DNA of 64,000 nucleotides, from assembly GCA_948099385.1 (NCBI GenBank), contig CANUEZ040000129.1, positions 2,852,001 to 2,916,000 on the forward strand. The letters are read 5' to 3'. The notes below the pieces were generated by a model that was not told where the DNA came from, searched no databases, and worked only from the letters and a program-made list of their open reading frames with translations. Source of the stretch: Fasciola hepatica (taxonomy: Eukaryota; Platyhelminthes; Trematoda; Plagiorchiida; Fasciolidae). Shown one piece after another: positions 48,680-59,505 of the stretch (its first letter is position 1; the number at the start of each line of letters is the position of its first letter). The translations under genes were made by a program, and so were the position numbers.

Positions 48680-49935
48680 GTAGGATATTTCTTCAGAGGT
48701 TGTACAGGATTTTTGTTCCTTAATTGAGTGACTCGCAGATAAAAGAACTCCGAGTCCCAAGGCAGAGAACACAAGCCCACTTTACTACGTGTACTGTAGG
48801 ACAGATTATCAAACAATACCAGTAACATACCTCAGATAGTGGGCAAACTGACCACAAAATCAACCTAGTCGACAAAGGCTTCAAGTACTCAGGCATCAGT
48901 AGACAGGAAGCACTCGAGGCAGCGATGCAGGAGCGAGTCAAGTGGTTTACACATGAAGCCTTTAATTATGGAAAGCATTTTAATCAATCAACGGTCAGAA
49001 GAGAAGTAATTGCCTCAGGGAACTCGCAAGCAAGGTGAGGAACAAACGGAATAGCACGGCTATCAGAAAGTTGCACGACCATAGCGGGATGACCAAGTTC
49101 AATCATTCACGCAGATAAAACAGATAGAGAGAGAGAAGGGTAATTACGTTCAAAGATTCGCGCCTTGTCAAGTAACCCAGGCAATTATGACGCAACAACA
49201 GAAAGGGTCATGAATACCAATGGGTCAGTGGGCTTAGATTCCAAAACGGGGTAAAAGGTCAAGTAAGCGATAAAATCGGTTTAGAAATAGAGTCCAATAC
49301 CAACAGATAAGATCAGCAAATAGGTGGACATCTGAACAAGCTTACGTTGGCGATTCGGATTAGTCCGGACGGGAGCTGGGTGGTGCAGTGGTAACACACA
49401 CGCCTTCGGGGTATAAGGGCCCGGATTCAACCCCTGGGTGTGGCAGAGGATGTGCACCACTGATGAGCTCTAACAAGAGCGAAACTCGAGTCTGGAGCAT
49501 CCGAGTGCAGGTTGGTCGGATAACCTGAGGTTTGTGCGTGAAAGGTGGAGTCCGAAGTACAGTCAGCTAAACAAATAAGACAAATGGCATTTAAGACCAG
49601 TCGACCCCTATCATAGTAACAAGGCTAAAATTGCATGAAGTCATGGGACCGTACAAACAAATTATCGCCTTGACTGCAGTTTGCACTAGTGAAGATGCAG
49701 CAAAATGGTAAGGAATACATCGTACAAACAAATTATCACTCGGGTGTGGAATCAAAAGGGGAGGTGGTCGACGTGGAAACTAGGGGTCAGAGTGCATGGA
49801 AGGCAAACAAATTGTTTGGTAAATACAAGACAGACTGTGATATATAGCATGGGATCTGGACTGAACCAGTCTAACGGAGTTTCTGGATATGGGGAACTGA
49901 CTTCCCCTGACCTTTTTCAATAAATCTTAACAGTG
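48680..49935 (+). repeat. unclassified dispersed repeat, copy 2 (with nested SINE)
   Basis: Collinear with 7250-8120, ending at the same TTTTCAATAAATCTT. It is longer than copy 1 because a SINE (49365-49570) sits inside it. No intact ORF and no domain recognised. Confidence 0.7.
49365..49570 (+). repeat. tRNA-derived SINE, variant head, nested
   Basis: A box TGGTGCAGTGG, then CACGCCTTCGGGG, B-box-like GGATTCAACCCC, then AGAGGATGTGCACCACTGATG and CTCTAACAAGAGCGAAACTC. The body resembles group A (GGATGTGCAT...CTAACAA), but the tRNA head differs. Confidence 0.7.
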
Positions 49936-50449
49936 GTAGTATGTTAAAGAACTAAGACAGCTCACTTCCGGGACACCCTTTTCAGCTTCCTCTGTCTCTG
50001 ACCAAATGAACAAATGGGAGTTGGACAGATTGGGGAAACTAGGGCGAGGAACTGCATCTGCTACCATGTTTGAGGATGCCAGTTGTAAGTTGGAAAATGC
50101 AGCCCAAGTAACGCTCTGTTTTGAGTAAATAACGATCACACTTGCCACGTAGTTCATAAATTAAGGACTTGTGATGGGATTACATGTAAAAGTATCGTCT
50201 TTCCAAATGGTGAAGAGACTGGTGAATTAGTAAGTAGACAGATACAAGATCGTGAGGTAAACAGCCACGATGAGGGCTGGAGTTTCCGTAAAAAGAAAGT
50301 CAAAGATTGAAGCTCATCATGGAATTTCAGGTGCGGAACGGCAAAAAACAGCTGCGTCGGTTGCACTTATTTTGAGAAACGGTCCAGAGTTCGGGCTTAA
50401 CCTGACACAAAACATATATAAATACCCTTTGTACTTCCTTTTTTATTTA

Positions 50450-50597
50450 ATATACAACAAAGTACAACAATTCAGGAAGGAGGCCTCGGCCAATGAAGGG
50501 CGGCCGAACGGGAAAGAGATCGCCGAAGGCGGGAATGGAACCCGAGTCGTTATTATCCAAAGTCCACGAGAATAACGGTTTGACCACCTCCGGCTGG
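50450..50597 (-). repeat. tRNA-derived SINE, group B, copy 4
   Basis: Minus strand: CCAGCCGGAGGTGGTCAAAC, B box GGGTTCCATTCCC, closing CGCCTTCGGCG, then GCCCTTCATTGGCCGAGGCC and TTGTTGTACTTTGTTG. The stem is GCCGGAGG/CCTTCGGC. Confidence 0.8.
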
Positions 50598-53114
50598 TGT
50601 GGGCTAGCATATCGCCATCGGAAAGAGCCTACTTGGTAATATTAAGTGTTGATTTGGTCTCAGGAGCAAACACAACGACCTTGTGGTTGGATTTGAAAAA
50701 GTCGGTCACAAAGGGACCCTATAGAAGTACAATGCAGAATTCAACGGCGGTTGTAGTTCGCAATACCGAAGAATGACCATATTTTCAAACTTAAGTCCTG
50801 CCTACTCAGTTTGTGGGCGAGGTGCAAAAGGTGAGGTTGAAAATGTACAGGTTAGCCTTTGGTAATAACATGGTGAATTAACGGATGTAGGACCTTCTCG
50901 ATGGACTAAGATATAGCAAAGCCTGGAAAATCCTTCACAGTTTCAGCAGTGCATGAGGTTGGGATAACCGAAGGGAAATCAAGGGATTCTGGGTTGTGTG
51001 TCTGCTGCAAAACAATTGGGAAGAAACCAAAATATGAATGGTCTTGAGTGAACTTGTCAGATCAATTGAGAATTGGGAATAACAGAAGAAATTAGTCCAG
51101 TGAATAAAAAACCACAAGAGTTGTCATGTATTATTTGAACAATGGTTACACACCCCTGGATATTCATTTGAGTTATACACACCCGACCGGCGGTACCACA
51201 CTAGCTTAACTGGTACAGCAAATAGCAGTTCGATCCTAAATCATTGCTTCGGACTTTTTGATACGAGAAATGCATGAGGATTTTAATTATCTGGAAATAA
51301 GTGGGCCGAGTGTTACGGAGCGTAATTTATTTGTTGAGTAACTCGTAGTGAAACAAAATATGAGGCCTAAGTCGGATAAAACAAGTAAGCAAAAGCTGGC
51401 AGTTTGGCTCCAGCAACAATAAGCGGATATTGATTTTCTGGACGACACGCGCAAAGTTACACCAGGAGAAGAGACAAATAAACAGGGCTCATGATATATG
51501 GGTCACAAAAACAAAACTCGAACTGCTTGTGGACAGACGCGTACGTCTTGGATTCATAAGGGATGTTACTGTCGACAATTACAAGCGGATAAAAACGGCT
51601 AGGTCTTTTGGAGTCCAAGCGCACTAGGGATTCAAAACAATTCGTCACACATTCGCATGAACGTGTATGGTCAGACCGGAAGGTGGTGGTTAAAAATCAC
51701 TGACCTTTTTTTACTGTGGACAAGTCGGTACCCGGAAAGTGAAAACTGAGAGGATGCGCCCGTTAGTTGCATGAGTCATCACTGTAAACAAAGTGAAGAT
51801 GACGCACGAATGAATCCGGCGGAAGAGCTAGCAGGTGAATTAAAATGGGACGATAAGCAAACAGGGCTTGACGACTTCAGATGGCACGCAATTTTCGAAG
51901 GGTGAGGTTGGGCTAAAAGTACACGTGAGTAGCCCAGAATCTATGGCATGGACGAAAAGGTGATGCGTATCTCGACCGATTGAATTTCTTCACCAGCGAG
52001 TGGCAAACTTTGTCATGCGAAATGTTTTCCGTTAAGATTAATTCTTATTTTGAGTTTTTTCAATGCAGAAGCAGTTGGAAGACTAGTCACTGAATGACCA
52101 GTCAAATAGTATCTGTGTATTTTCCGAAGCTGAAAGCTGTGCTGGGGCTAAGTTTTGGGGATTTTTCAGGAAGGAAAGTCCATCAGCTGATCTATTGGCG
52201 TTTGCGAATCGCATATTTCAGAGCCTACTTGGCAACCGATTGTTTGATGAAAATGAAATATGACGCCTTTTGATATTTACCACATTTTGAATGAATTATA
52301 TAGATATAACTTCATTATTGCACCAGAGCCCAGATCAGCTTGGAGTGCATTGAAAAACGATGCCCCATGTGATATGTTTTATGTAAGTAATTATTACCCG
52401 GTTACCGCGGGTAACCGAAATGTCGACTGACTACCAAATTTTTCGACCGCGCCCTGTTGCCGAACAATAAATGCCTACTTAAATAACTTCATACCCGAGA
52501 TCGGTGACACTTTTCCCTCTGTTGTCTGGCCGAATACGGGGTTTCACTGGGTATGCGGGAAACATGAGCAGACACCGCTATGCCGAATAAATACTGAATA
52601 AACCGAACAGAAGAGGTCGAACGAAAAGGTTGCCGCCATATTTCTATTGTTTCTGTGGCTGATCATGATCTTTCCCCAGGGTTTGTGAACGCATACGTGG
52701 TTTTAGCAAAGTTGTAATGTCTTTCTGAATTCAACTGATGAGTCTATCACATCTGCTACAGTACTGGCTTCCAAAATTTCTTGGTAATGCTGCGGACATT
52801 CTCGACAGATTGAAAGGAGAAGCCCCAGGGTCTAATCACTGTGTAAATCCGTAATTTATTTTGCATGCTCAAATATCAACAGGCCCATAATTACGAATGA
52901 TTTTACAAAATCCGACAAGTAGGGAGAAGTACTTTTAAGCTGTTTCGTGCTTTTATTGAATCCTCTAGTAGGCTTTGCTGAATTACCTCATAACCTTTTC
53001 GTATCACTTTCACTGCCGAAGGGAGCGATTCTCAACGTGACATTGTCATTCTAGTTTTCATAATCATAATAATCATAATAAGCACAGCAATCGTAATTCT
53101 TCCCTTTACATCAA
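50598..53114. other. intergenic, purine-rich, nothing recognised
   Basis: Bases 49.4-52.0 kb look somewhat G+A-rich on plus, which hints at a decayed mobile element. I see no protein motif. A tRNA-like AGCAGTTCGATCCTA remnant occurs near 51230. Confidence 0.4.
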
Positions 53115-53252
53115 CGAAACTATATTTCAGGAAGAGGCTGTCTCCAGTTAAAGGCTGACGAATAAGAAGTGCCCGGAAATGGAAGGAATTGAACCTGGGA
53201 CATCTGGATTTGAGGTTCGCTATGATGATCGATTCACTACCACCACCGGTTA
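53115..53252 (-). repeat. tRNA-derived SINE, group B, copy 5 (diverged)
   Basis: Minus strand: AACCGGTGGTGGTAGTGAATC, B box AGGTTCAATTCC, CCGGGCACTT, TCAGCCTTTAACTGGAG, CTTCCTGAAATATAG. The same order of blocks as the other four copies. Confidence 0.7.
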
Positions 53253-53863
53253 CCCGTATGTGAACTTCTATAGTTTGCATCTGCCAACTATTATGATCAC
53301 GGTGTAACGGACTTCTAGCAGTCGTTGAGATACGCGTAAGGCTATCCAAAAATCGCCAAGCGTCCAATTGTGGTTTTCAGTACGGTTCTTTATAAAAAAA
53401 TCATGAACATGACATAAAAACTATACAAACCTCAACGGTAACCGCTCCGTGAATCACAGTCAGCCAAATGCGAGCAAATTCAGGATCGCTTGCGGTTCAA
53501 GCTGTCAAGTCAACGAAATATCTATGGGGACTGTGGGTCAGATCATAGAACGAATCAACGCACGCACCTGTCAGCGGTCATTTAAGGTCAATGTCCGATG
53601 TGTGGTTTGGCGAATGAACAAGTGTGGCGCAAAACGTTTATGAAAAACATAAATTTGGAGTGAGGGTAGGGGGGTCAGATGGATCCCGAGTTAGGGCCTC
53701 GAATTTGGTTGTTCTGTCGATTACACACCGATACTGGCGAAACCTGGTACGCAGAAAATTGGTTTATTCTGCACGTGAGTAAGCGTGTGAAGGAACAAGT
53801 TTAATGTCTATCGCAAGTGCAAGCAGCACATGTAATCACTTGCGACCAAGCAGGGCCTCTTAG

Positions 53864-54280
53864 ATGATAACGAATCTACAAACAAGTACAACTCAGTGCA
53901 GAAGTTTCATTAGTCGGAACAAACCGTTCGTGGTTTTGTGGGCTTGCGTGCTTTTGCTACAGCAAACTGTATCGACAAACTGGTCAATAAGGCTCTCGAC
54001 CGGGACGGAACGCAACCGAAGGCTGACCAGTGATAAGTCCACACAACTCCAACGAACAGGAGCGATTGAGCGGCATAACATTCATCAATCAGTCACCTCT
54101 AATGCTAACGGTGCATGGCCTTCAAGTAAAATAAGGAACAGGTCTTATTTATACAACTATTCGTTGACCCCACTCTGCTTGTCACGTGCCGGTACTTCAC
54201 AACTTCTGAGCCCGTATGTGTTTCTCGGAGAGCTTTCTGGTTTCTACGACGTGAAACTAGTAAAATGTATGCTTATTTGA
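53864..54280 (+). CDS. candidate first exon of a secreted protein
   Basis: 138-codon ORF whose ATG is directly preceded by an in-frame TAG. Residues 21-37 (KPFVVLWACVLLLQQTV) look like a signal peptide core, with a plausible cleavage after TVS. NWS, NRS and NYS are potential N-glycosylation sites. The C-terminal CLSRAGTSQLLSPYVFLGEL has a patterned look, but I cannot assign it to a family. No clear downstream exon or donor was found, so a chance ORF remains possible. Confidence 0.22.
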   Translation: MITNLQTSTTQCRSFISRNKPFVVLWACVLLLQQTVSTNWSIRLSTGTERNRRLTSDKSTQLQRTGAIERHNIHQSVTSNANGAWPSSKIRNRSYLYNYSLTPLCLSRAGTSQLLSPYVFLGELSGFYDVKLVKCMLI

Positions 54281-54661
54281 TTTGTAACCCGGGTTGATTT
54301 CACCACTACAGGATCCTGGTGGAAAAAATGCTCTCTATAATTTCGTGCCCCGTGGTATTACTCATTTTCCCCGTGGATGGAACGTCCCACATAGAGTGGC
54401 TTTTATTATTACAGTGGAGAAGACTTAAGTAGTGCAAGAACGCTGCAATTTCTCACTGATTATTATGAGAAATCAGACGACCTTTTGTGATCCATCACAG
54501 TTCAAAATATGACTAGAGAAGCTTTTGATCTGAAACGTTAAATCGCTCCATGAGATCATCGAGAAGCCCACATTATTACTCAATAATAGTTGCCTTACAA
54601 AGCAACATCAATTCATGCTACTTCTCTCGGCTTTTCCTGTGAAATCAACGTATTACGAAGC

Positions 54662-54771
54662 ATTCATGATACGTCGAAGGTATACATTTCCAAATTCTTC
54701 TGTCATATAATCAAGAGTAAGTTCGTCACACATTACAGATAGATAGCCGGAGTACAGTACTCACAAAAGAT
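54662..54771 (-). repeat. dispersed repeat, partner of 44461-44570
   Basis: Inverted relative to the copy at 44.5 kb. Reads GGCTATCTATCTGTAATG and AATTTGGAAATGTATACC on minus. Confidence 0.55.
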
Positions 54772-55064
54772 CTCTTGACGGTAGATCCTCTACGAACTTA
54801 TTGCTAAGTAGTCAAAGTTTTCCAAGAAAACAGTGTAAGTACGCCTTTTCTAGGTGTTCTAGTTCATCAAAGCAACTTATTTTTCCGGTTGATATCAATC
54901 TGATTTTCCAGCCCCCAAGCAATCAAACTTATTCAAAATGGTTAGCAGCAGATTTAATTCAATTATGAAGTGATTCATCACTCGGTAGCAGCACTCTACT
55001 TACCATTAACAAAGGTACCGCAGTGTTGATATATGGCAAGCCGTTGAGCATTCGGCCGGATAGC

Positions 55065-55150
55065 CTTGGTAATTAGGTGTTCGATTCACCATTGGTCACC
55101 CTGATTTCGACTCAATTCTGGTTCCGTAGATGTTCGTGGCAAACGATTCT
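55065..55150 (+). repeat. tRNA-derived SINE, group A, 5' head only
   Basis: CGGCCGGATAGCCTTGGTAA, GTGTTCGATTCACC and AATTCTGGTTCCGTAGATG follow the order of the 47.4 kb head. The B box is degraded. Confidence 0.55.
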
Positions 55151-56204
55151 TTACAAACGGGACTAGACGACTATTCAGTGCACCCTTAATTCCCACTGGT
55201 GTGTTGAACACCGATACTGTGTAGTTAATCACTTCACAATGAGGTGACGGAAAGCTAAATGCCATTACTCCGTGATGAATCAGATCGAAATAAAATTATA
55301 TAACCCAATATAGTATAACATTCATATGGAGCATATTTGTCAGCACTGAACAGTTTGCCGTATGCCATAGCTAAGTGTGGAACTGTACATATTAATCTAG
55401 AAATAAGATGAAAATTTTCATTTATCTGGACTTCTTGTCTCATGTTTCTCTAAAGAGATTCACACCAGTTTACAAAATGATTGTTACAAATAGGAATCTT
55501 TCTTAAGTAAAAGCTATTTCAGAATAATTAGATACAACTATAAAAATAATATTTAATGGTTGAAACCCTTCTAGGCCCTTACTGTTCACATTCAAATAGT
55601 TTCAAACTCATCTACCAAGGTCATTTTTCACATAGCCATAGATTACACTAACATCCACGTGGGGAGATGGAAAAATGCAAATATTGGCAATCTCACAAAG
55701 CAGTATCCTAACTGCGCACAAATAATTCAGTTACGATTGATAGTTATTGAAAAAAGATGTGTTGTTTACTATTGAAAAGAAATGGGAATGTCGTTTATGA
55801 TGTGAGCAAATTGTGCCTTACATTTACAAGTGCATGCAATTGAAGTAAGATCGTTCAGATGTTTAAACAGCTATTTTCTCCCCTGGAAAGCACTTATTTT
55901 CGGTACTTCGTGCATGATCATGAATTCATTTAACCTTGCACTCCACCGAAAGACTCCCAGTTTTGGGTACCACAACTGCGGAAGTGACATAGGGGAATCC
56001 AAAAAAGGCAAGAGAGCTTAGCATTTGGAGCAAATGAGCTTTATCTAGACAAAAGGGAATTTCACGAACAACAGTATTTCTAAGATATCAGAAACGTCTC
56101 ACTCCCTTTGAAGGGAGTGTCCGTAACAAAACCAAAAACAAGATCGCTGCCACAATTAGCAGAAAGTTACATGTCTTAGAAGGAAAGAGAACGCCTACGA
56201 AAAG
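55151..56204. other. intergenic, nothing recognised
   Basis: AT-rich, no coding or repeat signal identified. Confidence 0.4.
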
Positions 56205-56330
56205 CTGGCAACATCACTAAATCAGCCATTCAGTAGTGCACGTTCATTGACTCTCCACTGGGGCTCGGATCTGGGGCGAGCGATTCAGTGGAATACCTCA
56301 CAACCAGGTTATCCGGGCCGGATTTCAACG
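56205..56330 (-). repeat. tRNA-derived SINE, group A, degraded
   Basis: Minus strand GGCCCGGATAACCTGGTTGT then GAATCGCTCGCCCC and CCAGTGGAGAGTCAATG. It aligns with the 47.4 kb head, with the B box region shortened. Confidence 0.5.
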
Positions 56331-57239
56331 CTGTGTTTCACATCACCACTACTCTTCTGCCAATGAATTTTCAAGGTCGTTCACCCGCCGATGGTAAAGT
56401 GACTGACAGCTAAGATGGAAGAATTTAACTGTAGGAAGCCTAAGTAAAGACAGGTGCGGTAAGTTACAAAATTTCCACATAAATAGGCCGCCTAATCAGT
56501 TTGATAAGCATGAGGTCTGAATGGAATATCATGTGTCCTATCATTCGGTATCAACAGCTGAACTAATCACTAAAATCATTTGATAATCCATTTGAATCTC
56601 CTACCATGGAAACGGATATAATTATTCATCTTAGGTGAGTGAAACAATCCTCACTACGCGAGCATGATTGCGCCCGAAGCTGACTCATGTTGTTCGCGTA
56701 GAGCTAATTGATCACTGTGTTCCCTGATGGGTCCAAAAACCGAAAGTTTGAAAATAGCTGAGGTTATTTGCTTTTCTTACGTATTGCACTCAAAGAAAGA
56801 ATATCCCAGCATCAAATTCAGATGCACAAAAGTCTGTATTTTCTGGTTGGGTGGGTCCGTTTGAATAGCTTCTAATTTATTTCACTGTCTGTGCACATAA
56901 TTAGCCTTATCGAATTCGTCTGTACCATCATTCGATTCGTAGAACCCTGTCCAAAAACGTCATTTATGTGGAACTCTTAGGACGACTTTCCAGAACCTAG
57001 TTTCTCGCAAAATCGACTCTTTCAAGATCAGCACTGATAAAAAAATTAACTTAAAATTTGTGGTCCTATTCTATTGATGATTATAACATCCAGGCCGAGG
57101 AATCATTGCATTTATCATTATCAAGCTCGGAGTAACTTTATAATGAAATAAGTACCGGTGCGCAGTAGGTCGATCTTTGAGTGAATGTCACCCAAATCTA
57201 TATTATCTTTTCTGATAAATTATAGGCTAACTAGGGCAA
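56331..57239. other. intergenic, nothing recognised
   Basis: No supported feature in about 0.9 kb. Confidence 0.4.
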
Positions 57240-57760
57240 TAGAAATTTTTACCTGTGTAAGTGTCATCAGCTTTCAACTAGGAAACAGATTTGTAGGCGG
57301 TCCATCAAGAACAACACCATATCCAGAGAGCAGCACGGGTTCGAAGCCAGATGACATATATTACAGGTTCTCGATGAGGTCATCACGTGGTCAGATGAGA
57401 ATCAGTCTGTCGAGGTGTGCTACATGGACTTCAGCAAGAAATTAGCCTCAGTGGACCACGGACCTATAACTGTAGACACTAGGACAAGACTGTGGATTGT
57501 TGATCTCCTAAGGAAGCCAACCTTCAACATTAAAATGATTGCCTACACATCAAATCCAAACAAGGTAACTAGCTGGCAACCACCATCGTCCGAACTCCAC
57601 CCACTGCTCTTTCTTGTCTTCATCAACGAAAGCGCACTGGACTACGGTAAACATTGGTACATGCTATGATTGTTAGTGGAGACATGAAAGAGGATCTTTT
57701 AGCTACTTTGAACTGGTTGTAGAAGTGTCATTTTCCGCCTATTCTGGTCAATAAACAGTA
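57240..57760 (+). mobile_element. reverse-transcriptase fragment (non-LTR)
   Basis: QVLDEVITWSDENQSVEVCY then MDFSKKLASVDHG (57390-57460) is a damaged YLDFSKAFDSVDH palm motif. RLWIVDLLRKPTFNIKM, VTSWQPPSSELHPLLFLVFI (57480-57630) parallels the VTSGVPQGSVLGPLLFLIYI block. LLATLNWL follows near 57700. A frameshift separates the first part from the rest. Group unknown, dead copy. Confidence 0.7.
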
Positions 57761-58689
57761 CTTCATCCCAAGCACGGATGATAGCAAAACGGGGCAAGCT
57801 TGCTGCAGGTGGTCTCGTATGTAAAATTAGTATCCACTTGCTTTGGTAGGTAATAGTTTAAACGATCGAAGTAATGTCTATTGGTGAAAAATATGATTAG
57901 AAAAGGAAGCTTCAGACCGCGGGCTATTGTATAATGTAAGGAGTCGGGGGTATTCAAAACCCTCTAAAAAGTAAAACGTGCATGTTTGGTCATCTTACTT
58001 TCAGAAAGATATGGAATGAATGGAGAAATCATAAAAACTATCCCCTAGGTTAGTGATTGATCAAAGGAGAAAAGCTTGCGCCAAAAGCTCTCACATCCCC
58101 CGCTATTTTCCTTGTCTCATAGTTTGATGAGCGGGAAACTGAAGGATGCTTTGTAGGTCAAAAAGTGACTTACATGTATAAACCGAGAAGAGATTTGCTG
58201 TCACATTCCAAAGAGAGATGACAGCGAACACAGCCTGAGGTGGTATAACGACGACTCAAGTGTCCAAGTAAGAGCCAAGACTTCCATCAACAGGTAATGC
58301 CATAGATCATCATCAACAACACAAAAATGAAGACATCTGATAAACCTGTTAATGACGTAGGTGAGAAGAACCTCAAAAGGTGGATCCTCGAGGCTCAGTA
58401 CTCAGAATCTGTGTAATAGTGGACTTGTATTAACCAGAAATGATACTGAACACCATTCAGCTTTCAGAGTGAAACTGTTGTGTAGTATTGGAAGCTATGG
58501 AAACTCGACAAAAGCAAATAACTGAATGTTACGGCTTCTGATCACACAAATCTCGGTGCACACCCAAATTGAATCCAGTGGTATCCCTTGATTCCAAAGA
58601 AATCAATTTTATCATTCAGATGAATGAACTAAATGATATTCGGATTGTCTTCAACTCCTCTTTAGTGGTACATAGTATTCCACCGTCGT

Positions 58690-58840
58690 CCAGCTCGTTA
58701 CCAAACCCGTCGAATTATGTCCTTATGGGTCTCTCTACCACTCAAAATCTTAGGGTGTGATTGCTGGCTATCCCTAATAATGCAGTGGGTCTTCAAGGTT
58801 ATGGTGTATGCATCCCCTCCAATACACTCATGTGCAACCA
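58690..58840. repeat. diverged dispersed repeat, copy 2
   Basis: Partner of 16240-16410, same orientation. Words GGCTATCCCTAATAATGCAG and TGGGTCTTCAAGGTTATGG. Confidence 0.5.
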
Positions 58841-59468
58841 CGTAATAAACAAATAAAATAAAAATCAGTCGAGAGCCAATAGAAACAACCAAGAGTGGCT
58901 GAGATATTTCGGAGATTTCCGCTTTACTTGTTGAAATTAACGAACGATCAACGCCATCCATTCGGATTTCCTAAGCTGTTTGCTTAACCATGCATCTAAG
59001 TTGGTAGCTCGTGCAAAATACTGAAATTTGGTTTGTGCTCTTAAAAGGATTTGAGGAATCAACGAGAAGGGACTTTTTCTTTGAGCATCAAAACTCCTTC
59101 AAACTTGTGTCTTTTCAAGTGAATCATCTATGTATTTTAAAAGCTCAATTAACCGTTAATAACCGTGACTTCTCCGCAAGACGTTACAAATAACTGACGT
59201 AACTTGTCCACTTATTGGGTTTCCGTAGCAGTAGATTTGAGATGAGTAGCAAAAGGTTCTTCATGCAGTGCTTACACTCAGTACTCTCATAGGAGCCGAT
59301 GGCTGCACGGTCAACGGTTTTTACCCCCGAAAAGTCAGTGAAACTTCAGAGTGCTACATCATGCTGTGTTGACGTTAAAAAACCACTGTGAATCAGCTCC
59401 GATAGTATGAAGTTTCTGTGTTCAATTCACAATCGTTCGACCAGGATTCGATTCCTATTTGAGAAATG

Positions 59469-59469
<1 letters not shown>

Positions 59470-59503
<34 letters not shown>
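59470..59503. repeat. GT microsatellite
   Basis: About seventeen GT units. Confidence 0.95.
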
Positions 59504-59505
<2 letters not shown>

